From Calliopum simillimum (lineage: Eukaryota; Arthropoda; Insecta; Diptera; Lauxaniidae), in assembly GCA_951812925.1 (NCBI GenBank), contig OX638369.1, positions 53,687,061-53,751,060 on the forward strand: DNA of 64,000 nucleotides. The letters are read 5' to 3'. The notes beneath the pieces were generated by a model. The model saw only the letters and a list, made by a program, of their open reading frames with translations, did not search any database and was not told the origin of the DNA. Each line of letters opens with the position of its first letter. Positions within the stretch are counted from its first letter, which is position 1. Position numbers and translations under genes: made by a program. This document shows, one piece after another, positions 33,901 through 45,333 of this stretch.

Positions 33901-36845
33901 TTCAATTCAATTTCAATTCAATTTCAATTCAATTTCAATTCAATTTCAATTCAATTTCAATTCAATTTCAATTCAATTTCAATTCAATTTCAATTCAATT
34001 TCAATTCAATTTCAATTCAATTTCAATTCAATTTCAATTCAATTTCAATTCAATTTCAATTCAATTTCAATTCAATTTCAATTCAATTTCAATTCAATTT
34101 CAATTCAATTTCAATTCAATTTCAATTCAATTTCAATTCAATTTCAATTCAATTTCAATTCAATTTCAATTCAATTTCAATTCAATTTCAATTCAATTTC
34201 AATTCAATTTCAATTCAATTTCAATTCAATTTCAATTCAATTTCAATTCTTTCAATTCAATTTCAATTCAATTTCAATTCAATTTCAATTCAATTTCAAT
34301 TCAATTTCAATTCAATTTCAATTCAATTTCAATTCAATTTCAATTCAATTTCAATTCAATTTCAATTCAATTTCAATTCAATTTCAATTCAATTTCAATT
34401 CAATTTCAATTCAATTTCAATTCAATTTCAATTCAATTTCAATTCAATTTCAATTCAATTTCAATTCAATTTCAATTCAATTTCAATTCAATTTCAATTC
34501 AATTTCAATTCAATTTCAATTCAATTTCAATTCAATTTCAATTCAATTTCAATTCAATTTCAATTCAATTTCAATTCAATTTCAATTCAATTTCAATTCA
34601 ATTTCAATTCAATTTCAATTCAATTTCAATTCAATTTCAATTCAATTTCAATTCAATTTCAATTCAATTTCAATTCAATTTCAATTCAATTTCAATTCAA
34701 TTTCAATTCAATTTCAATTCAATTTCAATTCAATTTCAATTCAATTTCAATTCAATTTCAATTCAATTTCAATTCAATTTCAATTCAATTTCAATTCAAT
34801 TTCAATTCAATTTCAATTCAATTTCAATTCAATTTCAATTCAATTTCAATTCAATTTCAATTCAATTTCAATTCAATTTCAATTCAATTTCAATTCAATT
34901 TCAATTCAATTTCAATTCAATTTCAATTCAATTTCAATTCAATTTCAATTCAATTTCAATTCAATTTCAATTCAATTTCAATTCAATTTCAATTCAATTT
35001 CAATTCAATTTCAATTCAATTTCAATTCAATTTCAATTCAATTTCAATTCAATTTCAATTCAATTTCAATTCAATTTCAATTCAATTTCAATTCAATTTC
35101 AATTCAATTTCAATTCAATTTCAATTCAATTTCAATTCAATTTCAATTCAATTTCAATTCAATTTCAATTCAATTTCAATTCAATTTCAATTCAATTTCA
35201 ATTCAATTTCAATTCAATTTCAATTCAATTTCAATTCAATTTCAATTCAATTTCAATTCAATTTCAATTCAATTTCAATTCAATTTCAATTCAATTTCAA
35301 TTCAATTTCAATTCAATTTCAATTCAATTTCAATTCAATTTCAATTCAATTTCAATTCAATTTCAATTCAATTTCAATTCAATTTCAATTCAATTTCAAT
35401 TCAATTTCAATTCAATTTCAATTCAATTTCAATTCAATTTCAATTCAATTTCAATTCAATTTCAATTCAATTTCAATTCAATTTCAATTCAATTTCAATT
35501 CAATTTCAATTCAATTTCAATTCAATTTCAATTCAATTTCAATTCAATTTCAATTCAATTTCAATTCAATTTCAATTCAATTTCAATTCAATTTCAATTC
35601 AATTTCAATTCAATTTCAATTCAATTTCAATTCAATTTCAATTCAATTTCAATTCAATTTCAATTCAATTTCAATTCAATTTCAATTCAATTTCAATTCA
35701 ATTTCAATTCAATTTCAATTCAATTTCAATTCAATTTCAATTCAATTTCAATTCAATTTCAATTCAATTTCAATTCAATTTCAATTCAATTTCAATTCAA
35801 TTTCAATTCAATTTCAATTCAATTTCAATTCAATTTCAATTCAATTTCAATTCAATTTCAATTCAATTTCAATTCAATTTCAATTCAATTTCAATTCAAT
35901 TTCAATTCAATTTCAATTCAATTTCAATTCAATTTCAATTCAATTTCAATTCAATTTCAATTCAATTTCAATTCAATTTCAATTCAATTTCAATTCAATT
36001 TCAATTCAATTTCAATTCAATTTCAATTCAATTTCAATTCAATTTCAATTCAATTTCAATTCAATTTCAATTCAATTTCAATTCAATTTCAATTCAATTT
36101 CAATTCAATTTCAATTCAATTTCAATTCAATTTCAATTCAATTTCAATTCAATTTCAATTCAATTTCAATTCAATTTCAATTCAATTTCAATTCAATTTC
36201 AATTCAATTTCAATTCAATTTCAATTCAATTTCAATTCAATTTCAATTCAATTTCAATTCAATTTCAATTCAATTTCAATTCAATTTCAATTCAATTTCA
36301 ATTCAATTTCAATTCAATTTCAATTCAATTTCAATTCAATTTCAATTCAATTTCAATTCAATTTCAATTCAATTTCAATTCAATTTCAATTCAATTTCAA
36401 TTCAATTTCAATTCAATTTCAATTCAATTTCAATTCAATTTCAATTCAATTTCAATTCAATTTCAATTCAATTTCAATTCAATTTCAATTCAATTTCAAT
36501 TCAATTTCAATTCAATTTCAATTCAATTTCAATTCAATTTCAATTCAATTTCAATTCAATTTCAATTCAATTTCAATTCAATTTCAATTCAATTTCAATT
36601 CAATTTCAATTCAATTTCAATTCAATTTCAATTCAATTTCAATTCAATTTCAATTCAATTTCAATTCAATTTCAATTCAATTTCAATTCAATTTCAATTC
36701 AATTTCAATTCAATTTCAATTCAATTTCAATTCAATTTCAATTCACAATTCAATTTCAATTCAATTTCAATTCAATTTCAATTCAATTTCAATTCAATTT
36801 CAATTCAATTTCAATTCAATTTCAATTCAATTTCAATTCAATTTC
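30993..36845 (+). repeat. 5.85-kb array of the 11-bp unit AATTTCAATTC
   Basis: About 530 near-identical copies. Within the array proper the plus strand has essentially no G. Because 11 is not a multiple of three, every forward frame reads the same 11-residue peptide cycle (SISIQFQFNFN) and none has a stop, which produces a 2035-codon open frame (30868-36975) that is not a gene. Only five irregularities break the phase inside: near 31712 (extra TTCAAT), 33099, 33871-33890 (a 5-bp AATTC run), 34250 and 36744. The left edge is slightly degenerate (31010-31030). Confidence 0.97.
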
Positions 36846-37829
36846 GTTGCCCTTCCACTCTCATTTTTTTTTGGTCAATAAATTTAGCTCTTCAATTTTC
36901 ACTCAATATCTTTTTCTCTCTATCAATGACAACTCAAATGTTCAAGACAAAGGCCTAAGGCGTTCAACAACATGATGCCAATCATTTAAATTATGTTTAG
37001 AAATAAATCTGCTAATTACGCGCTTTGTGAACATGTTGACATGTACGACCACGTATTGTCAACAACTTTTGTTGCCTGAAATTGATATAGAACATTCATT
37101 ATAATTTTAATGTCACAATGAAAAATATGCAATAAATCCGATACAAGTTGATAGCTTAAATTACGCAGTGTGCGTCAATTAAGATAGGCGATGCCAACAA
37201 CAAGTGGAGTTGCGTGCATTTAAGATACGAAAAAAAGCAACTGCTTGAAGTTGTGATACGGCAAGAAATACTGCATGCAACCATACGAATCAAACCGAGC
37301 GCATCTGACAATTTATTGCTACACTTGTTATTCGCCCAAGTTAATGATTTACCTGAGCACCCTGTTTACCGCGCGCTATATCAATATAAACACTCTCATT
37401 GACTGGCAGCTCATAAATCTTAACACTTGCTGGATGCAACTTTTTCTATTACTTTGATTTTTTTCTTTAATAACCAAAGGTGGAGATTTCTAATGCGACA
37501 TATGGAGCTTTTTTGAAGCAGCAGCAATAGCAACTCCATCACTATCATCCTCATTATCAGCTCGTAGTTTTATTTTGCAAGTGCAAACATTCTACGGACA
37601 CACAAATCTTGCAGATGCTTCACACAACTCAATCTTGTCCAAGAGCGTAGTCCCAGGCGACAACAACTTTATGCAACTCATCTTGCATCTCATACTCCCA
37701 TTGCTACGCATTCGACAAGTGTTTTGTGTAAAATATTGCTTCATTGTAAAGTCTAGGGTATCATTTAAATCAAAGGACAAATGCACAGAGAGAGAAAATA
37801 TGACGCCACTAATTTAAAAACCAGAGGAA
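36846..37829. other. Unique DNA right of the array
   Basis: No gene or repeat recognised. Overlapping short frames (37214-37402, 37275-37457, 37575-37817) lack domains. Confidence 0.35.
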
Positions 37830-38650
37830 ATGTCAAAGTAACAACCTTTATTGTTGAAATAACAATACAGAGCTTGAAGCGACTTATTTGATAAAAATGC
37901 TGTGTTGCTGCATCTGTGAAGTTACAAGCTTTATTGAAATAACTTGCTTCATTTTTAAAAAAACAAACTTTATTGTTAAATTTACATGCTATGCATGTTT
38001 GAAGTTACAATATTCACAGTTAATATAACAAGCTTCGTAGTTAAACTGCAAACCGTCGTCTTAAAAAATGCCATGCTCCGTTGCTATATCATTGTTAAAA
38101 TAATAAAAGAATCAACTGTGAAATTGTCAAATTAAAATCTTTGTATTTTAAATAGCAAGCTTTTTTATTAAAATAATAAGCAACGTAGTTAAATATGAAA
38201 ATTTTAAATAACAAGAATCATTGTTTAAACAAAAAGCATCATCTTAAAAAATACCATGATCCGTTGCTGCATCATTGTTAGAATAATAAACATTTTAGTT
38301 AAAACAAAAAGAATCATCTTTGAAATTGTTAAATTAAAAAGCTTCGTAGTTTGAATAACAAGCTTCATTATTGAAATAACAAGTAACGAAATTTTTATTT
38401 AGAATCATCATCTATGGAATAACTTGATACATCTTTTAAATAAGGAGGTTAAAATAACTAGCTAACATCTTTGAAATGACATGCTGCATCTATGAAGTTA
38501 CAAGCTTCATTGTTAAAATAACAATATTCATAGTAAAAACAACAATACAAGTAGTTAAAATAAAAAGCATCATATTTGGAATAACATGTCTCGCTGTTTT
38601 ATTTTTGAAATAATAAGTTTCATAAGTAGTTAAAACATCAACAATGGAAA
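37830..38650. repeat. Degenerate ~22-bp minisatellite (ACAAGCTTCATTGTTAAAAT)
   Basis: Loose tandem units built from AACAAGCTTCRTTGTTAAAA and AAGCATCATCTTTGAAATAA recur over about 800 bases. Unit length and sequence vary, so it appears old. Confidence 0.75.
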
Positions 38651-39050
38651 CAAAAGTTAGTCCGATCTGGAAAAAAGTGGTGTCGTTTGACGTGTCCTAG
38701 TAATGGCTATATAAAACACCAGTTTTGTATCCACACAAGCCACGCCATTTTAGGGGGTCCAAGAATTCATGGAAAGCAAAGTTGATCTGATCTGGACAAA
38801 AGCGGTGTTGTTTGACTTTCCCTACGAATGGCCGGCGCCCCCTTACGGTGGTGTTATTCGGAGTAACCAAGGAATGGTCATACAAATCAACAGTTTTCTG
38901 GACGCAAATGCCTAACAAATGAAAATTCACGAAATTATTTTTCTTGTATTAAATGATAAACTTATTGTTTACAGCAAACGTTTATCACTTCAAAAACTTG
39001 TAAAAAATTTATTCTTTGCTTTATTTGTGAGAACCAAGGAGAGAGATTTA
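38651..39050. repeat. Diverged duplication around GATCTGGACAAAAG
   Basis: TCCGATCTGGAAAAAAGTGG at 38662 and TCTGATCTGGACAAAAGCGG at about 38791, each followed by TGTYGTTTGAC, indicate a duplication about 130 bases apart. No coding signal. Confidence 0.45.
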
Positions 39051-39053
39051 TTT

Positions 39054-40108
39054 TTTTATACCCTACACCCAGGGTATATTCACTTTGTCTTTCCGTTTGT
39101 AACGCAGAGAAGAAGGCGTGGCAGGTATAGAAAAGTATGTATATTCTTGATCAGCGTCACCTCCTGAGTCGATACAGACTTTTCCGTCCGTCCGTCTGTC
39201 TGTCTGGCTGGCTGTCTATGCGTGCAAATACATTTTTTGAGAAAATTGAGCAAGATAATTCTATGAAATTTGGTACTCTACCTCCGTCGTCAAAGTAAGC
39301 TCGAGGGATTGAAAATGAGCGAAATCGGTCAACGGCCACGCCTACCGCCCATACAAAAAATATACTCAAAATTCAACTTTAGGAGTATTTTTAACGACAA
39401 TACAACCAAAATACACATAAGTACCAGAAATAGTTAGCACAAGCTTTAGCCAAAAACTAGGCAAATCCGGTCAAGAGGGCGTGGCACCTCCCATACAAGT
39501 AAAAGCTTCAAAATGCTATACTGAAAGTTTTTTGAGATAATCCAACTAAATTTCACTAAGATACTAAGAACCGTAAATACAAGCTCCCAGCGAAACAGGA
39601 TGAAATCGGACAAGAGGGTGTGGCAACTCCCATGTAAGCAAAAGTTTCAAAATGCCATACTGAAAGAGTTTTTTGAGATAATCCAACTAAATACTAAGAT
39701 ACTAAGAACAGTAAATGCAAGCTCCCAGCGAAACAGGATGAAATCGGACGAGAGGGTGTGGCAACTCCCATGTAAGCAAAAGTTTCAAAATGCCATACTG
39801 AAAGCGTCTTTTGGAGATAATCCAACCAAATTTTACTCAGATAATAAAAACAGTAAGTACAGGCTACCAGCAAAAGCAGATCGAAATCGGATGAGAGAGC
39901 GTGACACCTCTCATATAACCAAAAGTTTCAAAATGATATGCTGAAAGAGATAATCCAACTGAATTTCACCCAAACACTAAGGGCTATAAATGTAAACTCT
40001 GAGCAAAAACTGTGTGAACTCGGACAAGAGGGCGTGGCACCTTTTCGAAATTCTGCAGTGTAGGGTATTTAATGTTTGGCCGGGCCAAAGGTTACACCCT
40101 TACTAGTT
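39054..40108 (+). repeat. TATACCC dispersed repeat, longest copy
   Basis: It begins TATACCCTACACCCAGGGTA and continues through TTTCCGTTTGTAACGC, CTGTCTGTCTGGCTGG, GAAATTTGGTACTC and ATTGAAAATGAGCGAAATCG to an end near GGCCGGGCCAAAGG. Its second half is five tandem units of about 138 bases, each with a GAAATCGGACAAGAGGGYGT block (near 39462, 39603, 39740, 39881 and 40013). Other copies are at 42350, 47868 and, inverted, 52440. It is non-coding; the class of element is not known to me. Confidence 0.85.
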
Positions 40109-40620
40109 TTATTTTATTTGAATTGGTTTTTATTTCCTTTTTCTAATATATTTATTGGAAATATACTGAGCATATTTATAAATTTTATACCTCTTCATCA
40201 TATACGTCAGTGTTATAGAAGTCTAACGAACTTGTAAGTAAAAATAGCATGTTTCTATCCATCACACGGAAGGTATGGGTTCGAATCCTAATACGGCCGT
40301 TTCTTTTTTTGTAATTATTTATATGTCACAAACAATAAGATTGTTTGCAGAAGACATTAAAGTTGTTTGTTTCAAAAAATTATTATCATTTGCCGTAAGT
40401 GTTAAAGTAGTTCCATCTGCATCACTTGTGGTAAACGATTTTTTGTTTTAAAGTGTACATTTTATGAACATTCATTTCTTATTTTCATATAATCCACACC
40501 ATAACTTCAAGCACAAATTTTCCAAATCACCCCATTCGCAATATCCTCAAAAATTTGCATTATTTTGCACTGTGCGTCGCGGAGTTCTATTAAAAGGCAA
40601 TAAATTAATAAATTAACGCA
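40109..40620. other. AT-rich DNA with one tRNA-like sequence
   Basis: Apart from the tRNA-like segment at 40215-40305, nothing was recognised. Confidence 0.35.
40215..40305 (+). ncRNA. tRNA-like sequence
   Basis: GGGTTCGAATCCTAA (about 40278-40292) is a perfect B box, followed by a T-run. The A box is not clear, and no acceptor stem was found. Probably a SINE head or tRNA pseudogene. Confidence 0.4.
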
Positions 40621-41470
40621 TTAACAAAATGCTTTAAAATAAACAACAACAACAGCAACAGGGACAACATCATGAAATAACCACAACATAAAAATCTACT
40701 AAATTGCATCTAAATGTTGCAAGCTGCACATTAATTAAGTAGATTGAATGATTTATTGGCAGATCAAGTGTCGCTCACAATGCGCTGGATGGTGAATATT
40801 TTTTTTTTTTTTTTTTGTTGCTGTCTGTCTGGCAATCGTAACTTCATAGAAGCCAACAACTTTGCAATTACTACTGTGTTGTTGCTGTTGTTGTTGCTAT
40901 TGCTGTGGCATGCATCATGTGGCGCATGACTTGATATGGTTAGTGATGAGGCATGTGAGGAGTGTTACCATATACACGTACACACTTGCAGGCATAAGTG
41001 GACAGTGCAGTAAAAGTGTCTGTCTGGCATTGCTGATGATAATGCTGCTGCTGCTGCTGGCAAGTGCATTTTCTGCTGTTGATTTTGTATCTTAACGTTT
41101 GTTGCCGCGCAACGGCTTCTGGACTTGTTGCTGTTGATGCTACACAGCACATCTTCACACTCTTACCTATTATCGTCAACAACATCAACATAAATTTTAT
41201 GACAACATGAAGATGTTGATCATCAACAACATCAAGATCAGCAACAGCAGCAACAACGTTATGTCTGGCAGTGTTGCTAGGAATAACAATGTTTTGATTT
41301 CTTTTTAAATAGCCACTTGTTGTTGTTGTTGTTGCTGCTGTTGCAATGATGCGTTGCTGATTGAGTGATAATTAGCTAAAATGAATTGTTTAACAAGTAT
41401 GAGTTCTAATTATTGCAATAACATCATCATTAGTGGTTATGGCGTATACCAATGTATATTGAAATTGAAA
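40621..41470. other. Single-copy island with CAA/TTG/CTG runs
   Basis: CAACAACAACAGCAACAGG (40645), TTGTTGCTGTTGTTGTTGC (40880), CTGCTGCTGCTGC (41046) and TTGTTGTTGTTGTTGCTG (41325) alternate with non-repetitive text. Frames on both strands are open here because of the triplets. No recognisable protein. Confidence 0.3.
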
Positions 41471-42090
41471 ACAATCTTAATAAAATCTTTTTATTTTTCT
41501 TTGATTAATTGGATTAATACTCTATATATTTTTATATAGTCGTGCCAACTTCACAGTTTTGTTTCGCTGCAACAACATTAATGCACAACAACACCATTAA
41601 ATAGAGTAGTAATATGACGCGTGGGCTAAAACCTTCAAATTCATGTTATAATTTTAATTCTAACGCGACAGCACAAATGATTCATACAGAAATTGATTAT
41701 AAATTTACATATAAATAAAGTAATAGAAAAACTTTAATGTGTGTAATTATAAGCAACATAAACATGACAGACGGACAAGCCAACAGCTGTTTGATTTGCT
41801 ATTAAAGTTAATTAATTAATCAAATGCCATTTGAATTAAGATTTAATTGAATACAACAATAAAATCAAATTCAAATTAAATTCAGACCGCTAAGTTTATA
41901 TAGTGCAGTTAAACTAAAATTTTTCTTCAATATTGAAGACAATAATACTGCTGATGGTACGAATGCATTGGAGAAACCTTTATTTTGTGATCAAGTCATA
42001 TATTTTTAAGAACTCTTTGTAAATTGCAGAAAGCAAATTTAACGCCTTCATTCATTATGGTTTTAATTGCTTAAAACTGTTGATAGAATA
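41471..42090. other. AT-rich DNA, nothing recognised
   Basis: No repeat, RNA or coding signal seen. Confidence 0.3.
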
Positions 42091-42095
42091 TAAAT

Positions 42096-42176
42096 TGCTT
42101 GGTTAGCCTTGTGGCGCAGTGATAGTACACCGAGCTTATAACCCAGAAGTCATGGTTTTATTCCCATTTTGGGATA
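42096..42176 (+). ncRNA. tRNA-like SINE head
   Basis: TTAGCCTTGTGGCGCAGTGA fits a tRNA 5' half with A box, GAGCTTATAACCC resembles the anticodon arm of a tRNA with TAT anticodon, and GGTTTTATTCCC is a damaged B box. A dispersed repeat (42200-42330) follows directly, as would be expected of a SINE body. Stems are incomplete, so it is not a functional tRNA. Confidence 0.55.
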
Positions 42177-42199
42177 GGTAGTCCACCTTTCATCTCAGG

Positions 42200-42330
42200 T
42201 GAGGGTGACCAATTGTCCCGGATTTTGCAGGACAATCCTGGTTTTTCCATTCTCGTCCCGGACTAAAAAAGTTCCCTGAAATGTCCCGGATTTCATGTAT
42301 GTCCCGGAATTGTCCTGGATTTTAGATGGA
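42200..42330 (+). repeat. Dispersed TCCCGGAT repeat, copy 2
   Basis: Contains four TGTCCCGG/CGTCCCGG blocks and matches 23860-23965 on the opposite strand over about 110 bases. Here it lies right after the tRNA-like sequence. Confidence 0.75.
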
Positions 42331-42349
42331 AGCATAGTGTGCTGTGTAA

Positions 42350-42855
42350 TTATACCCTACTCCCAGGGTATATTCACTTTGTCCTTCCATTTGTAACGCT
42401 GAGGAGGAGGCGTGGCAGATATGGAAAAGTATACATATTCTTGATCAGCGTCACCTCCTTAGTCGATATAGCCACGTCCGTCTGTCTGGGTGGCTGGCTG
42501 TGTGTGGAAATACATTTTCTGGGAAAACTGAGCAAGATATTTCAATGATTTGATACACTGCCTTCGTTGTTAAAGTTAGCTCGTGGAATTGAAAATTAGC
42601 GAAATCGGTCAACGAACACGCCGACCGTCGATACAAAAAATATATTCAAAATGCAACTTTAGGAGTATTTTTCACGACAACGGCAACCAAAATACACATA
42701 ACTACTACGAATTGTAAGGACAGGCTTTGAGAAAAAGCTGAGTGAAATCGGACAAGAAGGCGTGGCACCTCCCACACAAGCAAAATTTTCAAGGTACTAC
42801 AGTATAGAGTATTTACTGTTTGGCCAAGCCAAATGTTACACCATTACTACTTTTT
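42350..42855 (+). repeat. TATACCC dispersed repeat, second copy
   Basis: Shares TATACCCTACTCCCAGGGTA, TCCTTCCATTTGTAACGC, GATCAGCGTCACCTCC and GGCGTGGCACCTCCCA with 39054-40108. It has only one or two of the 138-bp units. The end GTTTGGCCAAGCCAAATG matches the end of the first copy. Confidence 0.85.
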
Positions 42856-43093
42856 TTATTTTATTCTACAACAATTTCAGTTTTTGAACCATAGATAATG
42901 AGTCCATTTATCTTGCTTTTGGCAGGATATTTCTGCTTTTTATAGACTTTTTATATAAAAACTGTGTACCCGCGTTTTCTTTCAAAACCATGTTTTTTGG
43001 TCATCAAAGTTTTTAGGTTCGAAATTCACAAAATACGGCTTATTCAAAAGAACTCGAGACAAATGCATAAGTGGTGAAGATGAGGTGTAAGTA

Positions 43094-44397
43094 TAGGGTG
43101 TTTTTTTTAGAGGTATAGAACTTCGAATTGAAATAAAATACAAGAGAATCGTTTTAATGTCCATCAATTTGGCTTTATTGGAAGGATAATTTTATGCCAT
43201 TAATGTTTAAGTATAATTTTGGGCATGTGGCCGCCGCGGCTGGCTCGAATAAAGCCAATTCTACAGGTCCAATTTTCAACCACTTTTTCGAGCATATGGG
43301 GCCGTATGTCGGCAATAACGCCACGAATGTTGGCTTCCAAGTCGCCTAACGTTTCTGGTTTGTTAGCGTAGACGAGCGACTTCACATATCCCCAAAGAAA
43401 ATAATCCAATGGTGTCAAATCACACGATCTTGGTGGCCAATTGACAGGTCCATTCCGCGAAATTATGCGCTCATTGAATGTTTCCTTCAATAAATCGATT
43501 GTGAAGTGCGCTGTGTGGCATGTAGCGCCGTCTTGTTGGAACCACAACTCATCCACATTCATGCCATCCAATTCGGGAACAAAATAGTCGGTTATCATGG
43601 CTCTATACCGGTCTCCATTAATGGTAACTGACTCTCCAGCATTATTTCGGAGGAAGTATGGCCCAATGACTCCACCAGCCCATAGAGCACACCAAACAGT
43701 CAGTTTTTGTGGATGTAATGGCGTCTCAAGGGTCTCATGTGGATTCTCTTCACTCCAAATGCGGCAATTTTGCTTGTTGACGTAGCCATTCAACCAAAAA
43801 TGAGCCTCATCACTGAACAAAATTTTGCGATGAAAATCAGCATCGAGATCAATCTCATTTTCGGCCCATAAACCAAAATCACGACGCATTGCATGGTCTC
43901 GCGGCTTTAATTCTTGCACAAGCTGGATCTTGTAAGGTCGCAAGCCAAGATCTTTGCGCAAAATCTTCCATAAAGTTGATGGTCAAAGCTCCAATTGCTG
44001 TGCACAGTGGCGAATCGATTCGTTCGGGTCCTCTTCAACATTTTGCTCTACAGCGGCAATTCTTTCTTCGGTGCGCACTGTTCGACGTCTCTGCAGATGC
44101 GTATTATCACAAAAAGTAAACGTAGTGTGAAAACGATCCATGGTTAACCGAATTAATTGCTCTGATGGACGATTATGTCGACCATAAAATGGACGGAGCT
44201 TGCGGTAAACTTCGCGAACTGAACCATTATTTTCGAAAAAAATTTGCACGATTTGCAAGCGTTGTTCTTTTGTCAACCTGTTCATGATAAAATGGCAAAC
44301 CAAACTGAACATAAATGACATTAGAGTTGCCAGATTTGACCACAAAATGCCAGTTTTATCTCTATTCAAAAAACAAACCTCTAAAAAAAACACCCTT
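43094..44397 (-). mobile_element. Nearly intact mariner-family transposon (1304 bp)
   Basis: TIRs of about 21 bases, TAGGGTGTTTTTTTTAGAGG at 43094 and the complement of AAGGGTGTTTTTTTTAGAGG ending at 44397, are flanked by TA (43092-43093 and 44398-44399). The length is that of a full Tc1/mariner element. One transposase gene fills the minus strand. A different TIR element begins less than 40 bases to the right. Confidence 0.93.
43200..44285 (-). pseudogene. Mariner-family transposase, one in-frame stop
   Basis: The likely start is the ATG at 44283-44285 (MNRLTKEQRLQIVQIFFENN). An N-terminal paired helix-turn-helix region spans roughly residues 1-110. The DDE domain shows ILFSDEAHF, WFQQDGATCH and SCDLTPLDYFLWGY. 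I count 41 residues between the Asp of QQDG and the Asp of PLDY, so DD41D by that reading. The frame is 361 codons and would be continuous but for a TGA at 43982-43984 after HCAQQLEL. All three catalytic acidic positions are present. The single lesion implies a recent loss of function, or an assembly or sequencing error. It is clearly distinct from the copy at 3274. Confidence 0.9.
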
Positions 44398-44434
44398 TAT
44401 GTTCAAGGAAAATGTTGTACCGGAAAAAATAATA

Positions 44435-45331
44435 GAGTAGAACGGGGCATTGTCGTGCACTCAACTTTGACATACTCGTAAAGCCGTACATCTCAAGCGA
44501 ATGCGACGGGTAAGCATCCGATCGAAAGATAATTTCGTTGGTTACATCCATGTGTAACAACATTTGTGTAGCGAGAAGTTGTGTTTGTGTAAGTGAAGAA
44601 AAAAAAAATGTGCACGACATTACCCCCCTCAAACTTTGTGTGGTAATGTCGTGCATTGTTTTCCGAGTATAGTAAAGGTACCAAAATGTGTGAGAAATTA
44701 TAGGTAGTGATTCTATTAGTGGAGATTTAGCATTATCATGTATTTATTCATTATTATACAAGTGTGAAGTACATAATATGTTGTGTAGAGTAGAAAGGGG
44801 CAATGTCGTGCACTCAACTTTGACATGCTCGTAAAGCCGTACATCTCAAGCGAATGCAACGAGTAAGCATCCGATCGAAAGATAATTTCGTTGGTTACAT
44901 CCATGTGTAACAACATTTGTGTAGCGAGAAATTGTGTTTGCGTATGTGAATGTGCACGACATTACCCCAATGGTTGTTTTAAAGATCAACTTCGATAACT
45001 TGGTGAAGCCCAAATTTTTTTTCGAAAACCAAATACTTCTTTTCTTTGGCAGGATATTTCGTTTCAGAAAACACTTACCTGGTATATTTTCCCGCAAGAA
45101 AAATTATTTTTCTGACCCGATGAAAAAACACTTTTATCGTACCGAAAGCGTACTTTTTGAAAAAAAAATTACTCTGTAGAGACGAACTGGTGAAAGTTGC
45201 TAGAATTACATGCATAAGCTCAGTAGGTCAGCAGGTCCCTACCTTACGAACAGTTGGTAAATCAGTCAATTCTTTGGGCTAAAACAGCCAGTGCACGACA
45301 ATACCCCCTGCATGACAACACCGTTCTACTC
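44435..45331. mobile_element. TA-flanked MITE(s) with GAGTAGAACGGGGCA ends
   Basis: It starts GAGTAGAACGGGGCATTGTC at 44435 after TA, and ends with the complement of GAGTAGAACGGTGTTG at 45331 before TA. A second start (GAGTAGAAAGGGGCAATGTC, 44788) opens a repeat of the first ~178 bases (44435-44612 against 44788-44965, very similar). The simplest reading is a complete 544-bp element (44788-45331) next to the 5' part of a second copy. GTGCACGACATTACCCC blocks occur inside as well as at the right end. No transposase. Confidence 0.85.
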
Positions 45332-45333
45332 TA

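Noticed and set aside
30993..36845. Telomeric repeat
   Set aside because: The unit AATTTCAATTC does not resemble TTAGG-type repeats, and it is bordered by ordinary sequence on both sides.
30868..36975. Very long Gln/Phe/Asn-rich open frame
   Set aside because: All forward frames of the 11-bp repeat are open; the frame is a by-product with no supporting gene structure.
25610..37000. CRISPR array
   Set aside because: Repeats are directly tandem, without unique spacers, in a fly-like nuclear genome.
42096..42176. Functional tRNA gene (TAT-like anticodon)
   Set aside because: The acceptor and T stems do not pair properly and the B box is damaged; better explained as a SINE head.
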